Of a stretch of 64,000 nt of DNA, positions 34,416-42,950 are shown piece by piece (positions within the stretch are counted from its first letter, which is position 1; every line of letters starts with the position of its first letter). This DNA is from Belnapia arida (GTDB lineage Bacteria; Pseudomonadota; Alphaproteobacteria; Acetobacterales; Acetobacteraceae). The translations under genes and the position numbers were made by a program. Location of the stretch: assembly GCF_016773205.1 (NCBI RefSeq), contig NZ_JAETWB010000013.1, positions 59,430-123,429 of the forward strand, in the 5' to 3' direction. Below the pieces are notes generated by a model. The model worked only from the letters and a program-made list of their open reading frames with translations, did not search any database and was not told the DNA's origin.

Positions 34416-35489
34416 ATGCCTTTCGATGCCCCCTCCACGCGCCCGGTCCGCAGCCGGGCAGCCCCCCGCGCCATCGGCCTCTGGCTGCTTGGCGTGGCCG
34501 CCATGGTCTGGGTGATGGTCGCCCTCGGCGGCGCCACCCGCCTCACCGGCTCCGGCCTGTCCATCATGGAATGGGCGCCGCTCTCCGGCACCCTGCCGCC
34601 GCTCTCCGATGCCGAGTGGCAGCGCCTCTACAACCTCTACCGCACCATCCCGCAGTACGAGCTGGTCAACCAGGGCTTCGGGATCGAAGGCTTCAAGCGG
34701 ATCTTCTGGCTGGAATGGGCGCACCGCCTGTGGGGCCGGCTGATCGGCCTCGCCTATGCCCTGCCGCTCGCCTGGTTCTGGCTGCGCGGTGGCATCCCGG
34801 CGGGATACAAGGGACGCCTCCTGCTGCTGCTGGTGCTGGGCGGCCTGCAGGGCGCGGTCGGCTGGTTCATGGTCGCCTCCGGCTTCGAGGCGGACCGCAC
34901 CACGGTCTCGCCCTACCGGCTCGTGATGCATCTCGGCCTGGCGCTCGGCCTCTTCGCGGCGCTGACCTGGACCGGCCTCAGCCTGCTGCGTCCCCGCCCC
35001 GCTGAAGCCCCGCCCGCCACCCGCAGCATCCGCCGCCAGGCCAAGGCCGCGGCCTGGCTGCTGGTGGCGGCGATGCTCGCCGGCGGCTTCGTCGCCGGCA
35101 ACCGGGCCGGGCTCGCTTACAACACCTTCCCGCTGATGGAGGGGCAGCTGGTGCCGCCGGGCTACTGGCCGATGGAGTCCGCCTGGGCCAACCTCACCCT
35201 CGATGTGGCGACGGTGCAGTTCAACCATCGCCTGCTGGCGAGCCTCGCGGCGCTGGCCGCGTTGGGCGCCGCCTTCGCCGGCTGGCGCCGCCTGCCGCCC
35301 GGCTTCGCCCGCCGCGCCTGCCTCGGCCTCGGCGGGGCGGTGGCCCTGCAATACGTCCTCGGCATCGCCACCGTGCTGCATGCCGTGCCCGTCTGGCTCG
35401 GCACGCTGCACCAGGCCACGGCCGTCCTGGTGCTGACCGCGGCGCTGCTGGCGCTGCATGGCCTCCGCGCTCCGGAGAGAGCTTCATGA
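34416..35489 (+). CDS. ctaA: Heme A synthase (COX15/CtaA)
   Basis: A 357-residue integral membrane protein with eight predicted helices. It oxidises the C8 methyl of heme O to make heme A for aa3-type cytochrome oxidase. The heme-ligating histidines fit EWAHRLWGR, RLVMHLGLAL, FNHRLLAS and TLHQATAV; GLSIMEWAPLSGTLPP is the family's first loop. Its stop codon is overlapped by the ATG of the giant PAS kinase gene (ATGA), an unusual partner for a heme-biosynthesis gene. Confidence 0.94.
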   Translation: MPFDAPSTRPVRSRAAPRAIGLWLLGVAAMVWVMVALGGATRLTGSGLSIMEWAPLSGTLPPLSDAEWQRLYNLYRTIPQYELVNQGFGIEGFKRIFWLEWAHRLWGRLIGLAYALPLAWFWLRGGIPAGYKGRLLLLLVLGGLQGAVGWFMVASGFEADRTTVSPYRLVMHLGLALGLFAALTWTGLSLLRPRPAEAPPATRSIRRQAKAAAWLLVAAMLAGGFVAGNRAGLAYNTFPLMEGQLVPPGYWPMESAWANLTLDVATVQFNHRLLASLAALAALGAAFAGWRRLPPGFARRACLGLGGAVALQYVLGIATVLHAVPVWLGTLHQATAVLVLTAALLALHGLRAPERAS

Positions 35490-38400
35490 TCGAGGGCGAA
35501 ACCGCCATCGTGCCGTGTGCCAACGAGGGTGCCCTGCTGCAGCTGGTGCTCGACAGCATGCGGCACGGCATCGCCCTGTTCGACGCCGAGGACCGGTTGG
35601 TGGCAGCGAACGAGCTGGCCCGCCGGCTTGGCGCCATCCCGGGCGACACGCTGCCGATCGGCGCCAACCTCATGACGATCGTCCTGGCCCAGGCCGCCGC
35701 CGGCGAGTTCGGCGATGCTGAGGCCGTCGAGCAGCGCATCGCCTCCACGCGCAGCTTCGACCGGCGCGCGCCCCACCGCTATACCCGCACCCGCCCCGAC
35801 GGCACCGTGCTCGAAGTCGCCGCCGACCCGACGCCGGATGGCGGCTTCATCGTCACCTACAGCGACATCACCGCCCGCGCCCGCGCCGAGCAGGCCGCCC
35901 GCGACCGCGCCGCCCTGCTGAGCGCGGCTCTCGACTCGATGCAGCATGGCTGCCTGATCTACGGGCCGGACGACCGTCTCCTCGCCGCCAACGCCCTCGC
36001 CGCCTCCAGCGCCGGCCTGGCACCGGAGGAGCTGGTCCCCGGCCGCCCCCGTGCCGAGCTCATCGCCCTTCAGCATGCCCGCGGTGCCTTCGGCAGCGGC
36101 GAGGCCGCTGCGACGGAGCGGGACCGGCTGCTCCAGCGCCCGGCCGGCGGCTACAATGAGATCACCCGCTCCACGCCGAACGGGCGGGTCGTCAAGGTCG
36201 CCTCCAACCCGATCGGCCCCGACGGCGCCGGGGGCCATGTCGTCACCTATACCGACATCACCCCCATCGCCCAGGCCGAGGCCGCCTCGCGCGCGCGCGC
36301 CGAGCTGCTCCAGACCATGCAGGAGACGATGCGGCACGGCATCGCCCTGTTCGGCCCGGACCAGCGGCTGATCGTCGCCAACGACCTCGCCGCCGAGCTG
36401 GCCGGCCTCCGCCCGGAGGAGATGCCGCCCGGCACGACCCCGGCCGGGATCGCCGCCCTTCAGCGTGCCCGCGGCCTGTTCGGCGAGGAGCCGGAGGCCG
36501 TGTCCAGCCACGACCGCAACCGGCCGCGTGCCCTCCGCCGCCGGCTGCATGACGGCCGCATCGTCGATGTCCGCTCCGACCCGACGCCCGATGGCGGCTT
36601 CGTCATCACCTGGTCCGACGTCACGCCGCTGATCGAGGCCGAGAAGGCGGCCGAGGCGCGTGCCGCCACGCTCCAGGCCATGATCGAGAACATGCGCCAC
36701 GGCGTCGCCCTGTTCGACCCCGAGGGCTGGGCGGTGGCGGCCAACCGCCTGATCCACGACCTGGCCGGCCTTCCGGACGGGATGACGGTGCCGGGGCGGC
36801 ACATCAGCGAGCTGATCACCGCCCAGCGCGACGCCTCCGCCTCCGGCGACCCCACGCTCGACGCGATGCACGCTTCCCAGGCCCTTGCGGCCGACCGCTC
36901 GAAGCCGCAGCGACATACCCGCCCCTCGCGGGACGGCCGGATGCTCGACGTCGCTTCCGATCCCATGCCGGATGGCGGGTTCGTCATCACCATCACCGAC
37001 ATCACCGCCCTGACCCGCGCCGAGGCCGAGCTGCGCCAGCGCGCCGAGCTGCAGGAGGCGATGCTGCACGCCATCCGCCACGGCATCGCCCTCTACGATG
37101 CCGATCACAGGCTGATCGCGGTGAAGCGCCTCGGCAGCGGCCAGGGCAGCCTCCCCTTCCCCGAAGGCGATGGGCCGATGCCGCCCGGCACCTCCATGGT
37201 CGACATCCTGCGCCGCCAGGCCGCGATCGGTGGCCTTGGCCCCGAGCCGGAGCGGGAGCTGCAGCGGCTGCTCGCGCTCGACCGGCGCGAGCCCCACCGC
37301 TACATGCGCCGCACCAGCGACGGGCGGCTGATCGAGATCCATTCCGACCCGATGCCGGATGGCGGCTTCTCCATCGCCTTCGCCGACGTCACCCCCCTGG
37401 CCCAGGCGGAGCAGGAGGCGCATTCCCGCGCCGCCATGCTGCGCGCCGCGCTCGATACCATGCGGCACGGCTTCATGCTCTTCGGCCCCGACCGGCGGCT
37501 CCTCATCTCCAACCGGCTGGCCAGCGAGATCGGCGGGCTCTCGGCCGAGGAACTGGCGCCGGGCACCAGTCTCGACGACCAGCTCCGTCGGCAGCATGCC
37601 CGCGGCATGTACGGCGCGCCGCCGGAGAGCGACGAAACCCTGACCCGGCTGCTGGCGGCCGACCGCAGCCAATCCTGGCGGCGCACCCGGCACATGCCGG
37701 ACGGCCAGGTGGTCGAAGTCTTCAGCGACCCGACGCCCGATGGCGGCTTCGTCGTCACCTTCACCGACATCACCGCCCGCGCCGAGGCGGAGGCGGAGGC
37801 CAAGAGCCGCGCCCGCGACCTCCAGGTGACGCTCGACAGCGTGCGCCATGGCATCGCCCTCTATGGGCCGGACCGCCGGCTGATCCTCGCCAACCGCCTG
37901 GCCGGGCCGCATCACGGGCTGCCCGGCCTGCCCGGGCGCACCGGGACCCTGTTCGACGACATCCTCCGCGAGCAATACGCCCTCGGCCATTTCGGCCCGG
38001 AGCCGGAGGCGAGCCGGCGCTACGCCACGGCGCTCGGCCGCGACCGCTCCCAGCCGGCGCGGATCCAGCGCCGCATGCAGGACGGCCGGGTGATCGACAT
38101 CGCCAGCGACCCGACGCCCGATGGCGGCTTCGTCATCACCCAGTCCGACGTGACCGCCCTGGAGGAGGCCAAGGCCGAATCCTCCGACCGCGCCACGACG
38201 CTCCAGCTGATGCTCGACAACATCCGGCACGGCATCTCCTATTTCGGCCCGGACCGCCGGCTGATCGCCTGCAACCGCCTGGCCGAGGAACTGGTCGGCG
38301 AAGACGGCCGCGTTCCGCTGCGGCCCGGCGATTCGCTCGAGACCATCGTGGACCGCAGTGCCGTCGTCGGCTCCTTCGGCACTGCCGAGGAGACCGCGGC

Positions 38401-40420
38401 GATCAAGCAGGCGCGGATCCACCTCGATCGCAGCAAGCCGGATCGATACCTGCGCCGTACTGGCGGCGGCCGACTGGTCGAGATTTCCTCCAACCCGGCG
38501 CCGAATGGCGGCTTCGTCGTCACCCATTCCGACGTGACCGAACTCCTGGAGGCGCAGGAGGCCGCCGCCGCCCGCGGCGCCCAGATCCAGCTCATGATGG
38601 ACAGCATGCTGCACGGCATCGCGCTGTTCGACCGGAAGCACCGGCTGGTGACCGCCAACCTGCTCGCCGCCCGCCTCAACGGGCTCGACGCAGCCGCCTT
38701 CGAGCCGGGCCGCGCCTGGAGCGAGGTGGTCGCGGACATATCCGCCGCCGGCCTGCTCGATGCCGGGGAGATCCCGAGGATCGTCGCGGACGACTACAGC
38801 CGCCCGCTCCGCTTCGTCCGGCCCGGCGCGGATGGCCGGGTGATCGAGGTCACCACCAACCCGACGCCGGAAGGCGGCTTCGTCACCACCTATACCGACA
38901 TCACCGCGCTCACCCGCGCCGAGGCCGCGGCGCGGGAGCGGGCCGGGGTCTTGCAGGTGATGCTGGAGAATACCCGCCACGGCATCTGCTACTACGGTCC
39001 GGACCGCCGGGTGATCGCCGCCAATGCCCTCGCCGCCGAGTTCGGCAGGTACTCGCCGGGCACCCTCCGCCCCGGCCGCAGCATCGAGGAGCTGGTGGAG
39101 GACCAGCTCGCCCGCGGTGTCGGCGGCGAGAGCGGCGCGCGGGCGGCGCAGCTCGCCCTCGACATGGATCGCAGCCAGCCCTCCCGCTACACCCGCCCGA
39201 CCGCCGATGGCCACATCATCGAGGTCACGTCCGACCCGACGCCGGGCGGCGGCTTCGTCGTCACCACCGCCGACATCACCCCCCTGGTCCGGGCGGAGGA
39301 GGAGGCGCGCAGCCGCGCCGCCATCCTCCAGGCCATGCTGGACAACAGCCGCCAGGGCATCATCCTCTTCGACATGGTCGGGCGCGTCGTCGCCGCCAAC
39401 GGCATCGCCGCCACGCTGAACGGCCTGCCGCCGGATGCGATCTGGCCCGGCCGGCCGATCCAGGCACTGATCCAGCTGCAGGCCGACAACGGCGATCTCG
39501 ACGCGGCAGCCTTCGCCGACGCCCTGGCGATGGTGCCGCAGGACCGGCCCTGGACGGTGCCGTCCACCCATCTCCGGACGCTCAACGGGCGGAAGGTCGA
39601 GATCACCACCGACGGCGTCGGCTGCGTCGGCTACATCCGCAGCTACCGCGACACCACCGACGAGCTGCGCGCCCGTGCCGAGCTCGAGCGCGCCCGCGAC
39701 GCGGCCGAGGCCGCCAACCGCGCCAAGTCCCGCTTCCTCGCCACCATGAGCCACGAGCTGCGGACGCCGCTCAACGCCGTCATCGGCTTCTCCGAGGCCT
39801 ACCTGATCGACAGCGACCCGGCCCGCCGGCTCGACTACGTGCAGTCGATCCACGAGGCCGGGCGGCACCTGCTCTCGCTGATCGACGACATCCTCGACGT
39901 CACCCGTTCGGAGACAACCGGCTTCCAGATCACCGAGGGCCATGTGGCGGTGCTGCCGCTGGCCGAGGGTGCGGTGCAGATGATGCAGGCGACGGCGGCG
40001 ACGACCGGCATCACCCTCGGCGCCGCGCTGCCGCAGCGCCTGCCCCTGCTCCGCGCCGACGAGCTCCGCTTGCGCCAGGTGCTGCTGAACCTCCTCGCCA
40101 ATGCGGTGAAGTTCACCCCCTCCGGCGGCAGCGTCACCCTCGGCGCCGAGATCGCGCCCGAGGGCGACCTGGTGCTGAAGGTCAGCGACACCGGCATCGG
40201 CATCGCCGCGGCCGATATCCCGCGCGCCTTCGAGCCATTCACCCAGCTCGATTCCTCGTTGTCGCGGCGCTTCCCCGGCTCCGGCCTCGGCCTATATCTG
40301 TCAAGGGCGCTGGCCGAGGCGCAGGGTGCGACCCTCACCCTGGAGAGCAAGCCCGGCCAGGGCACCACCGCCTTGCTGCGCTTCCCGAAGGACCGCCTGC
40401 TAGCCGACCTGGCCGCCTGA
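35486..40420 (+). CDS. Giant sensor histidine kinase with 11 tandem PAS (PAS_7-type) units
   Basis: A 1644-residue cytoplasmic protein without transmembrane segments. Eleven repeats of about 126 residues each begin with an LDSMRHGIALFGPDRRLIAAN-like helix-strand (starts near residues 20, 148, 276, 400, 524, 653, 780, 908, 1036, 1157 and 1285) and end with a DPTPDGGFVITYSDIT-like strand, followed by a short coiled-coil linker. The transmitter follows: H-box FLATMSHELRTPLNAVIGF with the phospho-accepting His near residue 1423, N-box NLLANAVKFTP, G1 KVSDTGIGIA and G2 FPGSGLGLYLSRALAE. No receiver domain is attached and no response regulator gene lies nearby. The input signal is unknown. It is translationally coupled to heme A synthase. 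Repeat number may vary by recombination because DNA identity between repeats is high. Confidence 0.93.
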   Translation: MIEGETAIVPCANEGALLQLVLDSMRHGIALFDAEDRLVAANELARRLGAIPGDTLPIGANLMTIVLAQAAAGEFGDAEAVEQRIASTRSFDRRAPHRYTRTRPDGTVLEVAADPTPDGGFIVTYSDITARARAEQAARDRAALLSAALDSMQHGCLIYGPDDRLLAANALAASSAGLAPEELVPGRPRAELIALQHARGAFGSGEAAATERDRLLQRPAGGYNEITRSTPNGRVVKVASNPIGPDGAGGHVVTYTDITPIAQAEAASRARAELLQTMQETMRHGIALFGPDQRLIVANDLAAELAGLRPEEMPPGTTPAGIAALQRARGLFGEEPEAVSSHDRNRPRALRRRLHDGRIVDVRSDPTPDGGFVITWSDVTPLIEAEKAAEARAATLQAMIENMRHGVALFDPEGWAVAANRLIHDLAGLPDGMTVPGRHISELITAQRDASASGDPTLDAMHASQALAADRSKPQRHTRPSRDGRMLDVASDPMPDGGFVITITDITALTRAEAELRQRAELQEAMLHAIRHGIALYDADHRLIAVKRLGSGQGSLPFPEGDGPMPPGTSMVDILRRQAAIGGLGPEPERELQRLLALDRREPHRYMRRTSDGRLIEIHSDPMPDGGFSIAFADVTPLAQAEQEAHSRAAMLRAALDTMRHGFMLFGPDRRLLISNRLASEIGGLSAEELAPGTSLDDQLRRQHARGMYGAPPESDETLTRLLAADRSQSWRRTRHMPDGQVVEVFSDPTPDGGFVVTFTDITARAEAEAEAKSRARDLQVTLDSVRHGIALYGPDRRLILANRLAGPHHGLPGLPGRTGTLFDDILREQYALGHFGPEPEASRRYATALGRDRSQPARIQRRMQDGRVIDIASDPTPDGGFVITQSDVTALEEAKAESSDRATTLQLMLDNIRHGISYFGPDRRLIACNRLAEELVGEDGRVPLRPGDSLETIVDRSAVVGSFGTAEETAAIKQARIHLDRSKPDRYLRRTGGGRLVEISSNPAPNGGFVVTHSDVTELLEAQEAAAARGAQIQLMMDSMLHGIALFDRKHRLVTANLLAARLNGLDAAAFEPGRAWSEVVADISAAGLLDAGEIPRIVADDYSRPLRFVRPGADGRVIEVTTNPTPEGGFVTTYTDITALTRAEAAARERAGVLQVMLENTRHGICYYGPDRRVIAANALAAEFGRYSPGTLRPGRSIEELVEDQLARGVGGESGARAAQLALDMDRSQPSRYTRPTADGHIIEVTSDPTPGGGFVVTTADITPLVRAEEEARSRAAILQAMLDNSRQGIILFDMVGRVVAANGIAATLNGLPPDAIWPGRPIQALIQLQADNGDLDAAAFADALAMVPQDRPWTVPSTHLRTLNGRKVEITTDGVGCVGYIRSYRDTTDELRARAELERARDAAEAANRAKSRFLATMSHELRTPLNAVIGFSEAYLIDSDPARRLDYVQSIHEAGRHLLSLIDDILDVTRSETTGFQITEGHVAVLPLAEGAVQMMQATAATTGITLGAALPQRLPLLRADELRLRQVLLNLLANAVKFTPSGGSVTLGAEIAPEGDLVLKVSDTGIGIAAADIPRAFEPFTQLDSSLSRRFPGSGLGLYLSRALAEAQGATLTLESKPGQGTTALLRFPKDRLLADLAA
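35540..39660 (+). repeat. Intragenic array of eleven ~380-base PAS-coding repeats
   Basis: The PAS units of the kinase repeat with a period of about 379 bases. Short DNA blocks recur almost unchanged, for example GACGCCCGATGGCGGCTTCG at several unit ends and CGGCACGGCATCGCCCTGTT at unit starts. The units differ enough in between to suggest old duplication with ongoing gene conversion. Limits are approximate. Confidence 0.8.
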
Positions 40421-40436
40421 ACCCCGTTTTTTCATC

Positions 40437-40469
40437 GCGTGATCGACGCCTCCGGTCCGGCGATCACGC
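40437..40469. repeat. Inverted repeat between the PAS kinase and tldD genes
   Basis: GCGTGATCG (40437-40445) and CGATCACGC (40461-40469) form a perfect 9-base-pair stem with a 15-base loop. The T-run lies on the 5' side (40427-40432), so it is not a normal terminator for the kinase gene; it could be an operator or a leader hairpin of tldD, which starts 16 bases on. Confidence 0.5.
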
Positions 40470-40484
40470 TCTAGGAGCCCCACT

Positions 40485-41927
40485 ATGCCGCTCGACACGC
40501 CGCTTTCGGTCACCGATCGCCTCTTCTTCGCCGAGGAAGGCCTCGACCGCGCCGGCGCCGAGCGCCTGGTCCGCGAGGCGCTCTCCGGCGCCGACGATGG
40601 CGAACTCTTCCTCGAATACCGCGAAAGCGAGGGCATCTCGCTCGACGATGGCCGCATCCGCTCCGCCACCTTCGACGCCACCCGCGGCTTCGGCCTGCGT
40701 GCCGTGGCCGGCGAGGCGGCCGGCTATGCCCATTCCGGCGAGATGTCCGAGGCCGCGCTGAAGCGTGCGGCGGAGACGGTCGGCGCCGTCCGCCACGGCC
40801 ATTCCGGCACGCTCGACCTCGCCCCGCGCTCGACCAATGCCCGGCTTTACGCCGATGGCAACCCGCTGGCGCTGCTCGATTTCGGCGCCAAGACCGCGCT
40901 CCTCGGCGAGATCGACGCCTTCGCCCGCGGCCGCGACCCGCGCGTCGCGCAGGTGATGGCCTCCATCTTCGGCGAGTGGCAGGCGGTGCAGATCATCCGC
41001 CCGGACGGCACGCGCGTCGCCGACATCCGGCCGCTTGTCCGCCTCAACGTCGCCGTGGTGGTGGAGCAGGACGGGCGGCGGGAGACCGGCAGCCACGGCC
41101 TCGGCGGCCGCTTCGACTATGCCCGCATCCTCGCCGCCCCGGTCTGGCAGGCGGCGGTGGACGAGGCGCTGCGCCAGGCCCTCGTCAACCTCGACAGCGT
41201 CCCGGCCCCGGCCGGGGAGATGGAGGTGGTGCTCGGCCCCGGCTGGCCAGGCATCCTCCTGCACGAGGCGATCGGGCACGGGCTGGAGGGCGACTTCAAC
41301 CGCAAGAAGACCTCGGCCTTCGCCGGCCTGCTCGGCCAGCGCATCGCCGCCCCGGGCGTCACCGTCATCGATGACGGCACCATGCCCGACCGCCGCGGCA
41401 GCCTCACCGTCGATGACGAGGGCACGCCTTCCAACCGCACCGTGCTGATCGAGGACGGCATCCTGACGGGCTTCCTGCAGGACCGGCAGAATGCGCGGCT
41501 GATGGGCGTCGCCTCCACCGGCAACGGGCGGCGGCAGAGCTACGCCCACATCCCCATGCCGCGCATGACCAATACGGTGATGCTGGGTGGGGAGCATGCG
41601 CCGGAGGAGATCCTCCGCAGCGTGAAGCGCGGCCTCTACGCGGTGAACTTCGGTGGCGGCCAGGTGGACATCACCAGCGGCAAGTTCGTCTTCTCCGCCT
41701 CCGAGGCCTACATGGTCGAGGACGGCAAGCTCGGTGCCCCGGTGAAGGGCGCGACGCTGATCGGCAACGGACCGGACAGCCTGACCAAGGTGACGATGGT
41801 CGGCAACGACATGGCGCTCGACCCGGGCATCGGCACCTGCGGCAAGCAGGGCCAGGGCGTGCCGGTTGGCGTCGGCCAGCCGACGCTGAAGCTCGCCGGC
41901 CTCACCATCGGCGGCACCGCCGTATGA
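40485..41927 (+). CDS. tldD: Metalloprotease TldD
   Basis: A 480-residue cytoplasmic zinc metalloprotease subunit, partner of TldE/PmbA in processing small peptides. The zinc-binding helix is LLHEAIGHGLEGDFNRKKTS (HExxxH type); FVFSASEAYMVEDGKL and the C-terminal GIGTCGKQGQGVPVGVGQPT are family hallmarks. The TldE partner is not in the window. The gene is followed by a GNAT gene overlapping its stop by four bases. Confidence 0.95.
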   Translation: MPLDTPLSVTDRLFFAEEGLDRAGAERLVREALSGADDGELFLEYRESEGISLDDGRIRSATFDATRGFGLRAVAGEAAGYAHSGEMSEAALKRAAETVGAVRHGHSGTLDLAPRSTNARLYADGNPLALLDFGAKTALLGEIDAFARGRDPRVAQVMASIFGEWQAVQIIRPDGTRVADIRPLVRLNVAVVVEQDGRRETGSHGLGGRFDYARILAAPVWQAAVDEALRQALVNLDSVPAPAGEMEVVLGPGWPGILLHEAIGHGLEGDFNRKKTSAFAGLLGQRIAAPGVTVIDDGTMPDRRGSLTVDDEGTPSNRTVLIEDGILTGFLQDRQNARLMGVASTGNGRRQSYAHIPMPRMTNTVMLGGEHAPEEILRSVKRGLYAVNFGGGQVDITSGKFVFSASEAYMVEDGKLGAPVKGATLIGNGPDSLTKVTMVGNDMALDPGIGTCGKQGQGVPVGVGQPTLKLAGLTIGGTAV

Positions 41928-42394
41928 GCATCCGCCAGGCCTGGCCCGAGGAGGCGCCGGTCCTGGCGGCCATCGTCGAGCGGGCCTACGCTCCTTGGGT
42001 CCCCGTCATCGGCCGCCGCCCGATGCCAATGGAGGATGACTACCCTGGCCGCATCGCCGCCGGCGAGGCCTGGGTGCTGGAGGAAGCCGGCGCGCCCGTC
42101 GCGCTCGTCGTCATCGAGCAGCACCCGGACCATCTGCTGCTCGACAACATCGCCGTCGACCCGGCCCGCCAGGGCCGCGGCGAGGGGCAGATGCTGCTCG
42201 ATTTCGTCGAGGCCGAGGCGGCGCGGCGCGGTCTGCCGGAGGTGCGGCTCTACACCAACATCCTGATGGAGCGGAACATCGCCCTCTATGCCCGGCGCGG
42301 CTATGCCGAGACCGGGCGCGAGGTGCAGAAGGGCTTCAGCCGCGTCTTCATGGCGAAGCCCGTCAGCGGTTCCGCCGCCACAGCTCCTCGCTGA
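41924..42394 (+). CDS. GNAT family N-acetyltransferase
   Basis: A 156-residue acetyltransferase. The acetyl-CoA-binding motif A is LLLDNIAVDPARQGRGEGQM and motif B is ERNIALYARRGYAETGREVQ. It would acetylate a small amine or protein N-terminus; the substrate is unknown. The start overlaps the tldD stop (ATGA), and the 3' end overlaps the convergent TspO gene by 32 bases. Confidence 0.88.
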   Translation: MSIRQAWPEEAPVLAAIVERAYAPWVPVIGRRPMPMEDDYPGRIAAGEAWVLEEAGAPVALVVIEQHPDHLLLDNIAVDPARQGRGEGQMLLDFVEAEAARRGLPEVRLYTNILMERNIALYARRGYAETGREVQKGFSRVFMAKPVSGSAATAPR

Positions 42395-42893
42395 GCAGCG
42401 CCGCGAAGCCGATCCAGGCGGCATAGGGCACCGCCATCCAGGCCGCCGGCGGATCGACCTTTCGCGCCGCATCGACATAGGCGACGGCATTGGCGACAGT
42501 CGCCCCCGCCTCCACCGTCGCTGCCCCCAGCCGACGCTCGCCGAAGCCGAGCCAGAGCCAGAGCGCGTTCAGTACCTGGATGCCGAACCAATGGCCGAGC
42601 GCCCTCTCCCGCGCCGCGCCGCGCGGGGCGGTCCAGATTCGCAGCCCGGAGAGCGTCAGCAGCGCATAGAGCGGCCCCCAGATGGCGAAGGCCGGATCGG
42701 GCGGGTTGAAGGGCGGCTTCTCCAGCCGCTCATAGTCGCGCCGGATGCGCCCATGCACCGGCGAGGGCGAGTAGCGCGCCGCGAACAGCGCCGAGGCCAG
42801 TACCGCCCCGCCCGTCACCAGCAGGCCGAGGCCGATATCCCGCTCGCGCCCGCCCCGCGGCACCGCCGCACGCCGTACCAGGGACCCGTCCAT
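42363..42893 (-). CDS. TspO/MBR family protein
   Basis: A 176-residue membrane protein with five helices. KPPFNPPDPAFAIWGPLYAL is the TspO signature region and LNALWLWLGFGERRLGAATV follows in helix 3. TspO proteins bind porphyrins and cholesterol-like ligands and influence tetrapyrrole regulation. Compared with the usual WxxFGP...WxxLF set the Trp-rich core looks divergent. The ATG at 42893 is chosen for the GGGAGGT ribosome-binding site; a GTG nine bases upstream is an alternative. Confidence 0.8.
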   Translation of the reverse strand: MDGSLVRRAAVPRGGRERDIGLGLLVTGGAVLASALFAARYSPSPVHGRIRRDYERLEKPPFNPPDPAFAIWGPLYALLTLSGLRIWTAPRGAARERALGHWFGIQVLNALWLWLGFGERRLGAATVEAGATVANAVAYVDAARKVDPPAAWMAVPYAAWIGFAALLSEELWRRNR

Positions 42894-42950
42894 CGCCCGC
42901 ACCTCCCGCCTGTCAGAGCGGAAACCGCAACCGGACAGACAGGTTCCGCC

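Noticed and set aside
35162..39943. Very long minus-strand open frame (about 1590 codons) opposite the PAS kinase
   Set aside because: It lies antisense to clearly coding, repeat-built PAS sequence. Its translation is a low-complexity mixture of Gly, Ala, Arg and Asp with no domain; it arises from the GC-rich codon pattern of the real gene.
40437..40469. Inverted repeat considered as the terminator of the PAS kinase gene
   Set aside because: The T-run is on the 5' side of the stem instead of the 3' side, so it does not fit a plus-strand terminator; it is kept only as an unexplained repeat.
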